In this document: positions 9,981 through 19,955 of the stretch, piece by piece | How positions within the stretch are numbered: the first letter of the stretch is position 1 | How the letters are laid out: every line of letters starts with the position of its first letter | Source of the DNA: Paenibacillus sp. FSL H7-0326 | GTDB taxonomy: Bacteria > Bacillota > Bacilli > Paenibacillales > Paenibacillaceae | Direction of reading: 5' to 3' | Assembly (NCBI RefSeq): GCF_001955535.1 | Contig: NZ_MPVN01000012.1 | Span: 1 to 64,000 of the forward strand | Length of the DNA: 64,000 nt | Position numbers and translations under genes: made by a program | Notes under the pieces: model-generated | The model's input: only the letters and a program-made list of their open reading frames with translations | What the model was told of the DNA's origin: nothing | The model's database searches: none

Positions 9981-10709
9981 ATGATAACGAAATCAATTCC
10001 GAATTTATTTACCTTGGGTAATTTATCACTCGGAATGATTGCCATTTTGCTGGCCTCAGAAGATCAGTATACGCTAGCCGCTTTTATGGTGGTTATTGCT
10101 ATGCTTCTGGATGGCTTGGATGGCCGGATTGCAAGGGCGCTGAATGCTCAGAGCGAATTTGGTAAAGAACTGGATTCACTATCTGACATTGTATCATTTG
10201 GTGCCGCCCCGGCTTATCTGATGTACACCGTTTCGTTTCAGGAAGCGCCAGTAAGTATTGCCTGGATCGTAACCAGCATATTTCCGATATGCGGTGCACT
10301 GAGGTTAGCCCGATTTAATGTTAAACCCGGGATTCCCGGTTATTTCACAGGACTGCCGATACCGGCGGCAGGTGGTGTACTTGCACTGCTGTCCTTATTT
10401 AACAAAGATATTTCTGCACCCTTTATGATGGTGGCTACACTGCTGTTATCCTATCTCATGATCAGTTCGCTGAAATATCCGAATTTCAAAAAAGTAGGCA
10501 TTCCCAAAAAAGCAGTATGGATCGCTCCATTAGTCGTTTTGTTTTCGATTGCACTTGCATTTTTGTTCTCTGAGCAATTATCCATGTTTGTATTTATTCC
10601 TTTGGTGTTGTATGCCGTATACGGCATGTACCATAGTGTACAACGCTACATTCATCGCAGACGCAATCGGAACAAGAGCCAGGAAGACGAAACATCACAT
10701 CGTTATTAG
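9981..10709 (+). CDS. pssA: CDP-diacylglycerol-serine O-phosphatidyltransferase
   Basis: 242 residues, mostly transmembrane helices, with the full CDP-alcohol phosphatidyltransferase signature D47-G-x2-A-R-x8-G61-x3-D65-x3-D69. The family swaps CMP for an alcohol; similarity in length and in the PNLFTLGNL N-terminus points to the serine enzyme that makes phosphatidylserine, the precursor of phosphatidylethanolamine. I start at ATG 9981, five bases after AGGTG; a TTG at 9957 in frame has no ribosome site. It lies 54 bases after disA with no terminator between, so it is probably in the same transcript. No psd (decarboxylase) gene is adjacent. Confidence 0.88.
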   Translation: MITKSIPNLFTLGNLSLGMIAILLASEDQYTLAAFMVVIAMLLDGLDGRIARALNAQSEFGKELDSLSDIVSFGAAPAYLMYTVSFQEAPVSIAWIVTSIFPICGALRLARFNVKPGIPGYFTGLPIPAAGGVLALLSLFNKDISAPFMMVATLLLSYLMISSLKYPNFKKVGIPKKAVWIAPLVVLFSIALAFLFSEQLSMFVFIPLVLYAVYGMYHSVQRYIHRRRNRNKSQEDETSHRY

Positions 10710-10740
10710 GGAAATATCGAGCCGAGATGCTCATTCAAAT

Positions 10741-10793
10741 AAAAAAAGCATTTATTCTTTCGTATAACACGACGAGAATAAATGCTTTTTTTT
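10741..10793. terminator. Bidirectional terminator between pssA and a minus-strand gene
   Basis: An 11-bp stem (GCATTTATTCT 10748-10758 / AGAATAAATGC 10775-10785) flanked by an A-run at 10741-10747 and a T-run at 10786-10793, so it can work on both strands. It serves pssA on plus and the convergent gene at 10891-11286 on minus. Confidence 0.92.
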
Positions 10794-10890
10794 GTGTACT
10801 GTTTCATTCATAGCAGCGAGGATCAATAGGGTGTAGAAGGCTGTGTATATTGGCAGAACTTATTAAGTATTTACTTACATTTGAATTTCG

Positions 10891-11286
10891 TTACGATAGG
10901 TTGAATATGCCTAGTGTGGAACACTTGTTGGCTTCATTCTCAAGGACGTCCTCGAGCTGAATATTGAGCAGATTGCAAAGCGCCGACATATAGAACAGAT
11001 TGCGTCCAAGCTCTGAGCTGACAATCTCTTTACAATGATCGCACAGATCTCCATGTACATGCGTCTCTACAGAAGATCTAGCGTCCTCCAAGTTCCCGTT
11101 AGGTGTGTATGACTGCTTGGAAGCATGAAGTTCAATACATCCGCATTCCGTAATGGCTTTGGAAACTGCACGATTAACAGAAGCATCGGCTTGTCCTAAC
11201 TTTGACAACACATCAATCAGACTACGGTGACGGAGCAACAATTCGGATACTTGGTCTTGAAAGGTTTGCAGGCTGGAAGTGCTCAT
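10891..11286 (-). CDS. Small cysteine-containing protein of unknown function
   Basis: 131 residues, mainly helical, with no signal peptide or membrane segment. I do not recognise a firm function. From memory it resembles a family conserved in Paenibacillus near yacL, possibly the one called DUF1573; this is unverified. The tail (ENEANKCSTLGIFNLS) recalls MazG-like nucleotide pyrophosphohydrolases, but the usual acidic metal-binding motif is not obvious. Cysteines come in pairs (ECGC at about 47-50, CDHC at about 82-85) with nearby histidines, so a bound metal is possible. It is the only minus-strand gene in the first 60 kb. ATG start with AAGGA just upstream. Confidence 0.7.
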   Translation of the reverse strand: MSTSSLQTFQDQVSELLLRHRSLIDVLSKLGQADASVNRAVSKAITECGCIELHASKQSYTPNGNLEDARSSVETHVHGDLCDHCKEIVSSELGRNLFYMSALCNLLNIQLEDVLENEANKCSTLGIFNLS

Positions 11287-11533
11287 TCCTTATATTCACC
11301 TCGGTGTGTTTTCAGTTGAATTTATTATATGCCACCCTACAAACCATTTTCAACCATGATTTACAGTTAGATACTTATCCCGGGACGTAGCATCAAATGT
11401 GCTTTAATCACCTTCATGTGAATGGAGAGGAGATTGTTGAGATATTTTTCCTTAAATATCCTGCCCTACAGGATTAGGACCTTCTGAATTGGTTCATACT
11501 GGATAAGGAAAAGGTCAAAGGAGGTGAAGGGAC

Positions 11534-12622
11534 ATGTGGAAAAAAGTCATTTTAACATTGACCGGACTCATGGGAGCATGGTCTGGTTATGCGTTATATC
11601 ATTCAGTAGGAGTAACGGTCCCTTGGTTAAGTGAACTGGCAGACAGGCTGGGGACGACAACAGCACTTGCGTTATGGATGCTGACAGGGGTTGCCGTATT
11701 TACTTTACTATTCAGTTCACTTGGTTCTGTGGTGAATTTAAGGGTAGAAGAAGGAGTAACGAAGCTCGCTCGTGTTCCTATGAGTGAATTGGCAGCGGGG
11801 GCTTTGGGGCTGGGAATTGGATTATTGTTCGCTATACTTCTTTATCCGTCATTCAATTGGCTTGGTAAGCCAGGAGAGCTGCTTCAAGTGGCTATGATGC
11901 TTGTCTTCAGTTACATGGGACTTCGGGTGGGTCTTGCGAAGAAAGAGGACCTAGGAACGTTCTGGACTTCAGGACGTTGGAATAACGGTGCGATAAGTGA
12001 AGACAGACGGATTGAAGAGCATAAGATACTAGATACGAGCGTCATTATTGATGGCCGGATTGCGGACATCTGCAAGACAGGGTTCATCGAAGGGACCATC
12101 GTCATCCCTGAATTCGTACTGGAGGAGCTCCAGCATATTGCAGATTCCTCAGATCTGCTCAAGCGAAACCGCGGACGCCGCGGGCTTGACATCCTTAACA
12201 AGATTCAAAAGGAATTGGAGATTAAAGTACTGATCTATGAAGGCGATTTTGAAGAAATATCTGAGGTGGACAGCAAGCTGGTTAAGCTCGCCAAGGTACT
12301 TCAGGGCAAGGTCGTAACCAATGACTTTAATCTGAACAAAGTATGTGAGCTTCAAGGCGTATCGGTACTGAACATTAATGATTTAGCTAATGCAGTCAAG
12401 CCGGTTGTATTGCCAGGTGAGGAAATTATGGTCCAGATCATCAAGGACGGCAAGGAGCATGGTCAGGGCGTAGCCTACCTGGATGACGGCACCATGATTG
12501 TAGTCGAGGGCGGAAGAGAATATATCGGTACGATGATGGAGGTGCTTGTGACAAGCGTTCTCCAAACCTCTGCAGGACGAATGATTTTTGCCAAGCCGAA
12601 ACTGTTGGAAAAAGCTCAATAA
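11534..12622 (+). CDS. yacL: PIN/TRAM-domain membrane protein YacL
   Basis: 362 residues. Four transmembrane helices fill the first 135 residues, followed by a cytoplasmic PIN domain starting at [13 protein letters not shown] with the expected acidic residues, and a C-terminal TRAM domain (about 290-350) likely to bind RNA. The family is conserved in Firmicutes as a putative membrane-bound ribonuclease; its target is not established. ATG 11534 follows AAAGGAGGTG. It heads the gene line yacL-ispD-ispF-gltX. Confidence 0.92.
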   Translation: MWKKVILTLTGLMGAWSGYALYHSVGVTVPWLSELADRLGTTTALALWMLTGVAVFTLLFSSLGSVVNLRVEEGVTKLARVPMSELAAGALGLGIGLLFAILLYPSFNWLGKPGELLQVAMMLVFSYMGLRVGLAKKEDLGTFWTSGRWNNGAISEDRRIEEHKILDTSVIIDGRIADICKTGFIEGTIVIPEFVLEELQHIADSSDLLKRNRGRRGLDILNKIQKELEIKVLIYEGDFEEISEVDSKLVKLAKVLQGKVVTNDFNLNKVCELQGVSVLNINDLANAVKPVVLPGEEIMVQIIKDGKEHGQGVAYLDDGTMIVVEGGREYIGTMMEVLVTSVLQTSAGRMIFAKPKLLEKAQ

Positions 12623-12704
12623 AGCGGTATGATGGAGATTGAGTGTTCCAATCGCTGAATGCGCTGAATGCTTAAGCAGATGAACAAGGCAGGGGTTTAA
12701 GAGC

Positions 12705-13391
12705 ATGAACAATTCATGGGGAGCCGTCATTGTGGCAGCAGGCAAGGGTACGCGTATGGGTTACGCGGAGAGCAAGCAGTTTCTGCTGCTGCAGGACAAG
12801 CCCATCTTTATACATACGCTTGAGGTGTTCAGCCGTGTGTCACGAATCAAAGAGATGATTGTCGTTACCGGTGCTGCAGACGTTAAACGCTGTGAAGAGT
12901 GGATTCGTAGATATGGCCTTGAAGCTCAGGTTCGGGTAACTGCAGGAGGCTCTGAAAGGCAGGATTCTGTGTATGCAGGCTTGAAGCAGCTTACTTCTGA
13001 TTATGTGCTTGTACATGATGGAGTCAGGCCTTTTGTGACGCCGGAGCTTATCGAGAACTGTATGGAAGCTGCGATGGAGCATGGGGCCGCTGTGCTTGCA
13101 GTACCTGTAAAGGACACGATCAAACAAGTAAATGAAGAGGGCATTATCATGTCCACGCCGGATCGGCGAAGTCTGTGGAGTATCCAAACACCACAGGCTT
13201 TTCGTCTGTCTGCACTGCTTGAGGCACATGAGCGGGCGAAGCAGGAGGCGTTTCTCGGCACAGATGACGCGATGCTGATTGAACGGCTTGGGAAGCAGGT
13301 AAAGGTCATAGAAGGCCGGTATACGAATATTAAAATCACGACGCCGGATGATCTGGATTATGCTGTATTTATGCAAAAAAGGGGAGAGTAG
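12705..13391 (+). CDS. ispD: 2-C-methyl-D-erythritol 4-phosphate cytidylyltransferase
   Basis: 228 residues. It joins CTP to methylerythritol 4-phosphate, the third step of the MEP isoprenoid pathway. The CTP-binding loop AAGKGTRMG is at about 11-19, with the conserved VHDGVRPF and TPQAFR motifs further on. ispF starts four bases after the stop, and its ribosome site GGGGAG lies inside the last ispD codons, so the two are translationally coupled. Confidence 0.97.
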   Translation: MNNSWGAVIVAAGKGTRMGYAESKQFLLLQDKPIFIHTLEVFSRVSRIKEMIVVTGAADVKRCEEWIRRYGLEAQVRVTAGGSERQDSVYAGLKQLTSDYVLVHDGVRPFVTPELIENCMEAAMEHGAAVLAVPVKDTIKQVNEEGIIMSTPDRRSLWSIQTPQAFRLSALLEAHERAKQEAFLGTDDAMLIERLGKQVKVIEGRYTNIKITTPDDLDYAVFMQKRGE

Positions 13392-13395
13392 ACTT

Positions 13396-13884
13396 ATGAT
13401 CCGTGTAGGACAAGGATTTGACGTTCATCAATTAGTGGAGGGCAGACCCTGTATCATTGGGGGAGTCACGATTCCCTATGAAAAAGGACTGCTGGGGCAC
13501 TCCGATGCGGACGTGCTTCTGCATGCGATAAGTGATGCCATACTTGGTGCGCTGGGTCTTGGGGATATCGGCAAGCACTTTCCGGATACGGATCCGGTAT
13601 TTAAAGACGCGGATAGTCTTAAGCTGCTGGAGCGAGTATGGGAGCTTGCTGTAGAGCGGGGCTATCAGCTGGGCAACGTGGATTCGACGATTATTGCTCA
13701 AAAGCCAAAGATGGCTCCCTATATTCCGCAAATGGCAGAGATCATTGCTAAGGCGCTTGGTGCAGAGCTCTCTCAAGTTAATGTAAAAGCGACGACTACA
13801 GAGCAGCTTGGCTTTGCGGGACGGGGTGAGGGCATTGCTGCGCAATCGGTTGTATGCCTGATCCAACCTGTGCTATCATCTTGA
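13396..13884 (+). CDS. ispF: 2-C-methyl-D-erythritol 2,4-cyclodiphosphate synthase
   Basis: 162 residues, typical for IspF, which cyclises the CDP-methylerythritol 2-phosphate made downstream of IspD. Zinc ligands are visible in GFDVHQL (D8, H10) and the [11 protein letters not shown] segment carries another histidine. ATG 13396 (MIRVGQ) is chosen because it matches the family N-terminus and has GGGGAG ahead of it. Twenty-three bases separate it from gltX. Confidence 0.97.
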   Translation: MIRVGQGFDVHQLVEGRPCIIGGVTIPYEKGLLGHSDADVLLHAISDAILGALGLGDIGKHFPDTDPVFKDADSLKLLERVWELAVERGYQLGNVDSTIIAQKPKMAPYIPQMAEIIAKALGAELSQVNVKATTTEQLGFAGRGEGIAAQSVVCLIQPVLSS

Positions 13885-13907
13885 AATAATGAATCGGAGG
13901 GGATATT

Positions 13908-15362
13908 ATGAGCACGGAGGTTCGCGTGCGTTATGCGCCGAGTCCGACAGGACATTTGCATATCGGAAATGCAAGAACGGCATTATTCAACTATTTATAT
14001 GCGAGAAATCAAGGCGGGAAATTTATTATCCGCATTGAAGATACGGATACGAAGCGGAACATTGAAGGCGGAGAAGAGAGCCAGCTGACGTATTTGAAAT
14101 GGCTCGGCATGGAATGGGATGAGAGTATTGATGTTGGGGGTGAATATGGCCCTTATCGTCAAACAGAGCGTCTCGATATCTATAAGAAATACTGGCAGGA
14201 TTTGATTGACCGCGGCCTCGCTTATTTCTGTTACTGTACAGAGGAAGAGCTTGAAGCGGAGCGAGAGGAGCAGATGTCGCGCGGGGAAACACCTCGTTAT
14301 TCCGGCAAGCACCGTGACCTGACGGAAGAGGAACGCAAGGCGTATGAAGCCGAAGGCCGCGTGCCAAGTGTCCGTTTCCGTGTGCCGGAAGAGAAAGTGT
14401 ACACCTTTAATGATATGGTTAAAGGAACCATTTCCTTTAATTCCAAAGAAACCGGGGATTTCGTTATCGTCAAAAAAGACGGCATTCCAACGTACAATTT
14501 TGCTGTTGCCCTTGATGATCATTTGATGAAAATCACCCATGTTCTGCGTGGGGAGGATCATATCTCCAATACACCTCGCCAGCTGATGATTTATGAAGCT
14601 TTTGACTGGGAACCGCCGGTATTCGGTCATATGACCCTCATTGTTAATGAGAATCATAAGAAGCTCAGCAAGCGCGATGAATCGATTATTCAATTTATTG
14701 AGCAATACGACAAGCTCGGTTATTTGCCGGAAGCATTGTTTAACTATATTTCACTGCTCGGCTGGTCTCCGGAAGGGGAAGAGGAAATTTTCAGCAAGGA
14801 CGAGCTGATCAAGATTTTTGATCCGTCAAGGCTGTCCAAGTCTCCTGCGGTATTTGATACGAATAAGCTGGCTCACCTTAATAACGCTTATATCAAGAAT
14901 GCGGAGCCGAAGCGAATCGCGGATCTTGCGATTCCGCACTTGCAGCAAGCGGGACTGCTTCCAGATGAGCTTGATGCAGACAAGCAGGCATGGGCAGAAG
15001 AGCTGGTGGCGCTGTATCAGGAGCAGATGGTTGCAGCATCCGATATTGTGGAGCTCGCTTCCTTGTTCTTCAAGGATGAAGTGCAATTTGAAGGTGAAGC
15101 TGAATCGGTGCTGAAGGAAGAGCAGGTTCCAACGGTCCTCAAGGCTTTCGCTGAGAAAGTAGAGGCTTCCGCTGACTTTACGGCTTCCCATATGCAGGCT
15201 TTGATCAAAGAAGTGCAGAAAGAAACAGGCTTTAAGGGCAAACAGCTGTTCATGCCGATTCGTGTGGCACTGACAGGCCAAACCCATGGCCGGGACTTGA
15301 ATGCAACCATTTATCTATTGGGCCGCGATAAGGTGTTAAGCCGATTGAAAGCCCAATTTTAA
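13908..15362 (+). CDS. gltX: Glutamyl-tRNA synthetase
   Basis: 484 residues, class I synthetase. The HIGH-type motif is in [13 protein letters not shown] (about 11-23) and the KMSKS-type motif is KLSKRDE near 250. It charges tRNA-Glu and, in Gram-positives lacking GlnRS, usually also tRNA-Gln for later amidation. ATG start after GGAGGGG. In Bacillus gltX lies directly before the cysE T-box, and the same order is seen here. Confidence 0.97.
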   Translation: MSTEVRVRYAPSPTGHLHIGNARTALFNYLYARNQGGKFIIRIEDTDTKRNIEGGEESQLTYLKWLGMEWDESIDVGGEYGPYRQTERLDIYKKYWQDLIDRGLAYFCYCTEEELEAEREEQMSRGETPRYSGKHRDLTEEERKAYEAEGRVPSVRFRVPEEKVYTFNDMVKGTISFNSKETGDFVIVKKDGIPTYNFAVALDDHLMKITHVLRGEDHISNTPRQLMIYEAFDWEPPVFGHMTLIVNENHKKLSKRDESIIQFIEQYDKLGYLPEALFNYISLLGWSPEGEEEIFSKDELIKIFDPSRLSKSPAVFDTNKLAHLNNAYIKNAEPKRIADLAIPHLQQAGLLPDELDADKQAWAEELVALYQEQMVAASDIVELASLFFKDEVQFEGEAESVLKEEQVPTVLKAFAEKVEASADFTASHMQALIKEVQKETGFKGKQLFMPIRVALTGQTHGRDLNATIYLLGRDKVLSRLKAQF

Positions 15363-15373
15363 ATTTGTACTGA

Positions 15374-15412
15374 GGCTGGTAAGGATAATCCTTGTCAGCC
15401 GAAGTTCTTTTC
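15374..15412 (+). terminator. Probable gltX terminator
   Basis: A 12-bp stem (15374-15385 with 15389-15400, two G-U pairs) with a TAA loop, followed by a broken T-tract (TTCTTTT). The weak tail makes it likely to allow some read-through into the cysE leader. Confidence 0.6.
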
Positions 15413-15514
15413 GCTAAGATATATAAAAAGCACTACATCAAGATAAGCAGGCTCTGTTTGTCCTAATGTGATTAAGCGTACCCGTATGGGGAAGAATGAA
15501 TATACTGAACAGCT

Positions 15515-15817
15515 GTGAACAGGAGAAGTACACAGTCATGAACGTGGACCAGAGAAGATAACCGGGTAAGACTCTAACAAGTCTTCAAGGCTGGAAGTTA
15601 TCTCACGCTCTGCTGATCGAAATGCGCCTGGGAGCTGCGCCTCCGAACCTGGACCTTTCCGCTTTTGCTGGAAAGCTACTTCGGGTAGGTAGCGACGTCT
15701 CGTCCTCGTTACGGACGTCCGAGATAGGATGCGTGCGTTATGCGAATCCTAAGCAGAGTGGAACCGCGATTTTTTTAGACGCCTCTGCAGCCGAATCTGG
15801 CTGCAGAGGCGTTTTTT
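15515..15817 (+). promoter_or_regulatory. Cysteine T-box riboswitch of cysE-cysS
   Basis: A T-box leader about 300 bases long. The near-invariant T-box sequence is at 15755-15767 (AGAGTGGAACCGCG region). Stem I features AGTA (15527-15530) and AGAGAA (15551 on) are present, and a TGC triplet follows GAAA at 15623-15625, matching the usual specifier context; TGC codes cysteine. The intrinsic terminator is at 15779-15817: a 14-bp perfect stem, GAATCT loop and six T. Uncharged tRNA-Cys would favour the antiterminator and turn on cysE and cysS. The 5' limit is approximate and a second TGC at 15636 is an alternative specifier. Confidence 0.9.
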
Positions 15818-15891
15818 GATTCCATAAGCTACTAAGCAGAATCAAGCTTAAGGAAGACGAACGGGCAAATGATGCGAAGAGGGGAACAGAT

Positions 15892-16572
15892 ATGTTTAAG
15901 AAATTGAAATCTGATATTCAGGCCGTCTTTGATAACGACCCGGCTGCTAGAAGTCGGTTTGAAGTGATCTTTACTTACTCCGGCTTACATGCCATCTGGG
16001 CCCATCGCTTGGCGCATCATTTTTACCGATGGGGATGGTACACTGTGGCCAGAATTATCTCTCAATTCAGCCGGTTTATGACGGGGATAGAGATTCACCC
16101 GGGGGCAACCATCGGGAATCGGCTCTTTATTGATCATGGTATGGGGGTCGTCATTGGGGAAACATGCGAAATTGGTGATGATGTGGTGATTTATCAAGGT
16201 GTGACCCTAGGCGGAACGGGTAAAGAGAAAGGAAAGAGACATCCTACCATTGGTAATAATGTGGTGATATCCTCAGGCTCCAAAGTGTTGGGATCCTTCA
16301 AAGTAGGGGATTACAGCAATATTGGAGCAAATTCCGTGGTACTAAGAGAGGTTCCGCCAAATAGTACGGTCGTTGGTATTCCAGGCCGGGTCGTTAAGCA
16401 GGATGGCCGGAGAGTGGATCGACTAAGCCAGCAGCTGCCCGATCCGGTTGTTGATTCCATGCGTGAGCTGCAGCAAGAGTTGATCACTTTGCGAGCGGAG
16501 CTGGATCAGCTTAGATCCGCTGCGAATGAAGAGGGCCGTAAAGAAGCGGTCATACGTGGTAACAAATCGTAA
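15892..16572 (+). CDS. cysE: Serine O-acetyltransferase
   Basis: 226 residues. It makes O-acetylserine from serine and acetyl-CoA, the entry to cysteine synthesis. After an alpha-helical N-terminus come hexapeptide repeats of the left-handed beta-helix, including [17 protein letters not shown] with the catalytic histidine. The tail beyond about residue 180 is charged and helical. Control is by the cysteine T-box 75 bases upstream. ATG start after GAGGGG. Confidence 0.96.
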   Translation: MFKKLKSDIQAVFDNDPAARSRFEVIFTYSGLHAIWAHRLAHHFYRWGWYTVARIISQFSRFMTGIEIHPGATIGNRLFIDHGMGVVIGETCEIGDDVVIYQGVTLGGTGKEKGKRHPTIGNNVVISSGSKVLGSFKVGDYSNIGANSVVLREVPPNSTVVGIPGRVVKQDGRRVDRLSQQLPDPVVDSMRELQQELITLRAELDQLRSAANEEGRKEAVIRGNKS

Positions 16573-16619
16573 ACGTGGTACAATATAATGATTGAAATGT
16601 ATTGAAAGGAACGTGAATT

Positions 16620-18017
16620 ATGGCGCTTCATATTTATAATACGCTCACAAGGAGCAAGGATGTATTTACTCCACAGGAGCCGGGAAAAGTGAAAATGTAC
16701 GTGTGCGGACCGACAGTATACGACTATATCCATATCGGAAATGCACGGCCGATGATATTTTTCGACGTAGTTCGCAGCTACTTAGAGACGGTGGGTAATG
16801 ATGTGAATTATGTCGTTAACTTCACGGATGTAGACGATAAATTGATAAGAAAAGCAGAGCAGACAGGACTCACAGTGCCGCAGGTTGCCGATCGTTTTAT
16901 TAAAGCGTACTACGAAGACCTAGATGGACTGGGCATTCCAAGAGCAACCCATAATCCGAGAGTTACCGAGAATATGGATTTGATCATTGATTTTATTGAT
17001 CAGCTGTTCAAGGAAGGAATTGCTTATGAGAATGGCGGGGATGTGTATTATCGCACACACAAATTCCCAGAGTATGGCAAGCTCTCTAAGCAAAATCTCG
17101 ATGAGCTTCAGTTCGGCATCCGAATCGGTGTTGATGAACGCAAAGAAAATCCGCAGGATTTTGTTCTATGGAAAGCAGCAAAGCCCGGTGAAATTTATTG
17201 GGAAAGCCCTTGGGGTCCGGGACGTCCCGGCTGGCATATCGAGTGCTCGGCCATGGCGCGCAAGCTGCTCGGTGACACTCTGGATATTCATGGAGGCGGC
17301 CAAGATCTGCAGTTCCCGCATCATGAGTGTGAAGTGGCCCAATCTGAAGCACTAACAGGCAAGCCGCTGGCCAATTATTGGATGCATAACGGCTTCATTC
17401 GAATCGATAACGAGAAAATGTCGAAATCGTTGGGTAACGGTATTTTGGTAAAAGATCTGCGTAATCTCTATCGCCGTGAAGCCATTCGATACTTTATGCT
17501 GTCGACACATTATCGGAATCCACTCAATTTCAGTGAAGATATTATGCAGCAGGCCGAGAACAGTGTGGATCGGATTGCGATTGCGGTAAATAATGTGAAG
17601 CACCGTCTTGGAACGGTCACTCTGGACCAGCCTGTATCCGAGGAGCTGAAATCGAAGCTTTCCGAAATTCTGGCCAGCTTCCATGAGAAAATGCAGGATG
17701 ATTTTAATACACCAGATGCTATTACGGCTGTGTTTGAATGGGTAAATGAGGTCAACAGCCTTCTTCAGGCTGAAGTGGCTAACCGTTCTGAGCTTGAGGC
17801 GGTACTGACAGCATTTGATGAGATGAACGGAGTGCTCCGTATATATACATCGGATGAAGATGGTCTGCATGAGGATGTAGAGAAACTGATTGCAGAGCGT
17901 AACGAGGCACGTAAAACGAAGAATTGGGCGCGCGCAGATGAAATTCGTGATGAATTGACGGCTATGGGCATTGTTATCGAAGATACAGCTCAAGGCATAA
18001 GATGGCGGCGCAAATGA
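16620..18017 (+). CDS. cysS: Cysteinyl-tRNA synthetase
   Basis: 465 residues, class I synthetase. The N-terminal CGPTVYDYIHIGNARP holds a zinc-ligand cysteine and the HIGH-type motif; WHIECSAM and HHECE supply further zinc ligands; KMSKSLGN is the KMSKS loop. Together with cysE it is controlled by tRNA-Cys charging, so supply and use of cysteine respond to one signal. The 3' end overlaps mrnC by 16 bases. Confidence 0.97.
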   Translation: MALHIYNTLTRSKDVFTPQEPGKVKMYVCGPTVYDYIHIGNARPMIFFDVVRSYLETVGNDVNYVVNFTDVDDKLIRKAEQTGLTVPQVADRFIKAYYEDLDGLGIPRATHNPRVTENMDLIIDFIDQLFKEGIAYENGGDVYYRTHKFPEYGKLSKQNLDELQFGIRIGVDERKENPQDFVLWKAAKPGEIYWESPWGPGRPGWHIECSAMARKLLGDTLDIHGGGQDLQFPHHECEVAQSEALTGKPLANYWMHNGFIRIDNEKMSKSLGNGILVKDLRNLYRREAIRYFMLSTHYRNPLNFSEDIMQQAENSVDRIAIAVNNVKHRLGTVTLDQPVSEELKSKLSEILASFHEKMQDDFNTPDAITAVFEWVNEVNSLLQAEVANRSELEAVLTAFDEMNGVLRIYTSDEDGLHEDVEKLIAERNEARKTKNWARADEIRDELTAMGIVIEDTAQGIRWRRK

Positions 18018-18469
18018 GTGAACTAGATACTCATCTTAATGAACAAGGAGAGCGGGATTGGTTATTTCCTTACTCTCCTTCACGCAAGCCGGAGCTGATT
18101 CCGCCCATTGCGCTGGCCTATATCGGAGATGCGGTATACGAGGTAGCGGTAAGGCAATATTTGCTGTCGAAGCCCAACCTGCGTCCGCATCACCTTCATC
18201 AAAAGGCGACCAGTTTCGTGTCAGCTAAAGGACAAAGTCGAATATTGTCCCTAATCGAGTCGATGCTGGATGACAAGGAACAGGACGTTGTTAGACAAGG
18301 ACGTAATGCCAAGTCGAGCGTGCCGAAAAATGCGGATGTACAGCAATACCGCCATGCGACAGCATTTGAATGTCTTGTCGGATATTTGTACTTAAGCAAA
18401 AAGGAAGCGCGGCTGCGCGAACTGATAGATCTGGGAATTACACAAATGCAGCAGGAGAACAACAACTAA
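18002..18469 (+). CDS. mrnC: Mini-ribonuclease 3
   Basis: 155 residues: an RNase III catalytic domain without a double-stranded RNA-binding domain. The IAYIGDAVYEVAVR segment carries the catalytic acidic residue, and NADVQQYRHATAFECLVGYLYL is the second conserved block. It matures 23S rRNA ends in Bacillales. The start at ATG 18002 has AAGG six bases upstream and overlaps cysS; ATG 18014 (TGA/ATG overlap) is the alternative. Confidence 0.95.
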   Translation: MAAQMSELDTHLNEQGERDWLFPYSPSRKPELIPPIALAYIGDAVYEVAVRQYLLSKPNLRPHHLHQKATSFVSAKGQSRILSLIESMLDDKEQDVVRQGRNAKSSVPKNADVQQYRHATAFECLVGYLYLSKKEARLRELIDLGITQMQQENNN

Positions 18470-18506
18470 TCGAATTGAAGGCGTCAGCCAGGAGGATAAA
18501 GGAAAT

Positions 18507-19247
18507 ATGGAAGAAGAATGGATTGCCGGCAAGCACTCGGTTATCGAGGCGCTGCGTTCCGGAAGAACGTTAAACAAAGTGTGGATTGCCGACCAAGCCC
18601 AGAAGCACTTGACGATGCCAATTATTGCAGAAGCCAAAAAAGCGGGCGTCATCATACAGCAAGTGGATAAGCGTAAACTGGATCAGATGGTTCCCGGCAT
18701 CCAGCATCAAGGAGTGGTCGCTCAGGCTGCACCTTACCAATACGCTGAAGTTGAGGATATCCTTGCTTCTGCACAGGAGAAGGGAGAACCTCCGTTTCTA
18801 GTACTGCTGGATGAGATTGAAGATCCCCACAACCTCGGCTCTATTTTGCGGACAGCGGATTGCACAGGTGCGCATGGTGTCATCGTGCCAAAGAGAAGGT
18901 CGGCGCAAGTGACAGCAACAGTATCCAAGACCTCTGCTGGAGCTGCTGAATATGTACCTGTGGCAAGAGTAAGCAATTTGGCGCAAACGATTGAGGAGCT
19001 GAAGGAAGCGGGAGTCTGGGTTGTAGGCACTGATGTAAGAGCTACGGAATCTGTCTTCGGCAATGGAGTGTTTACAGGGCCTGTTGCGATAGTGATTGGA
19101 AACGAAGGCAAGGGCATGGGCCGCCTGGTTCGAGAAAAATGCGACATTCTTCTCAAGCTTCCAATGGCAGGACAGATCAATTCATTGAACGCCTCGGTTG
19201 CAGCCGGTGTCGTCATGTACGAAGTGCTCCGATCCCGAAAGGCCTAG
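18507..19247 (+). CDS. rlmB: 23S rRNA (guanosine-2251-2'-O-)-methyltransferase RlmB
   Basis: 246 residues. An N-terminal substrate-binding domain (starting EEEWIAGKHSVIEAL) precedes a SPOUT methyltransferase domain with its trefoil-knot motifs NEGKGMGRLVREKC and NSLNASVAAGVVMYE near the C-terminus. It methylates a guanosine in the peptidyl-transferase region. AGGAGG start site; it is the middle member of mrnC-rlmB-rae1, all RNA-processing genes. Confidence 0.95.
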   Translation: MEEEWIAGKHSVIEALRSGRTLNKVWIADQAQKHLTMPIIAEAKKAGVIIQQVDKRKLDQMVPGIQHQGVVAQAAPYQYAEVEDILASAQEKGEPPFLVLLDEIEDPHNLGSILRTADCTGAHGVIVPKRRSAQVTATVSKTSAGAAEYVPVARVSNLAQTIEELKEAGVWVVGTDVRATESVFGNGVFTGPVAIVIGNEGKGMGRLVREKCDILLKLPMAGQINSLNASVAAGVVMYEVLRSRKA

Positions 19248-19259
19248 GGCTGGCGGGTC

Positions 19260-19784
19260 ATGAAGGATCTCCGTGATGTGCTTCTCGTGGACGGCTACAA
19301 CATGATCGGAGGGTGGAAGGAGCTATATACGCTAGCTCAGACGGACCTGGATGGAGCTCGGGACAAGCTTCTGGCGAAGCTTGCTGAATACCAGGGCTTC
19401 TCAGGCCGAAGAGTCATCGTCGTATTTGATGCGTACCGAGTTCCCGGCCTGGGCAAATCCTTTACGGAGAACAAAGTTCAGGTCTATTTCACAAAAGAAA
19501 AAGAAACGGCAGACGAGTGCATCGAGCGTCTTGTTGGCGAGCTCAGCTCCCGCAGACGTCAGATCTATGTGGCAACGAGCGATATGGTGGAGCAGCATGT
19601 CATTTTTGGACAAGGTGCACTCCGCCTGTCTGCACGCGAACTTCTGATTGAGCTGGAACAGAATGAGAAGGAAGTGGGTAAACGTATCAAAGAAGATTTT
19701 CAAAAAAAATCGACAAAAAATACAATAGATTCAAAGCTCACACCGGAAATGCGAAAATTGTTCGAGCAGTGGAGAAGAGATTGA
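19260..19784 (+). CDS. rae1: Ribosome-associated endoribonuclease Rae1
   Basis: 174 residues of the NYN/PIN-like nuclease family. The N-terminal LLVDGYNMIGGW contains the first catalytic aspartate, and ATSDMVEQHVIFGQGA carries another acidic residue. The B. subtilis homologue (formerly YacP) cleaves mRNA in the ribosomal A-site. ATG 19260 lies 12 bases after rlmB. The stop codon overlaps the -35 element of the likely sigH promoter. Confidence 0.93.
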   Translation: MKDLRDVLLVDGYNMIGGWKELYTLAQTDLDGARDKLLAKLAEYQGFSGRRVIVVFDAYRVPGLGKSFTENKVQVYFTKEKETADECIERLVGELSSRRRQIYVATSDMVEQHVIFGQGALRLSARELLIELEQNEKEVGKRIKEDFQKKSTKNTIDSKLTPEMRKLFEQWRRD

Positions 19785-19809
19785 CAAATACCCTCAGAGT
19801 GTAAATAAT
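19781..19809 (+). promoter_or_regulatory. Likely sigH promoter
   Basis: TTGACA at 19781-19786 and AATAAT at 19804-19809, spacing 17. It overlaps the rae1 stop codon and precedes sigH by about 145 bases. A second TTGACA at 19826 has no good -10 partner. Confidence 0.6.
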
Positions 19810-19955
19810 TGGTATTATGTATCTCTTGACATTTATATCATTCTTTTCTTTTTTAGGCGGTGTGTGGTTGACGATGGAAGGTTCGATCATTTATACTGAT
19901 GCTATTATTTTGATAGGTGACGGGGTTCCTTGCGTTGCAGCCGGAGGGATTGTTA

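Noticed and set aside
15622-15819. A 65-codon reading frame within the T-box leader
   Set aside because: It runs through the T-box core and the terminator stem, has no ribosome site and no family resemblance.
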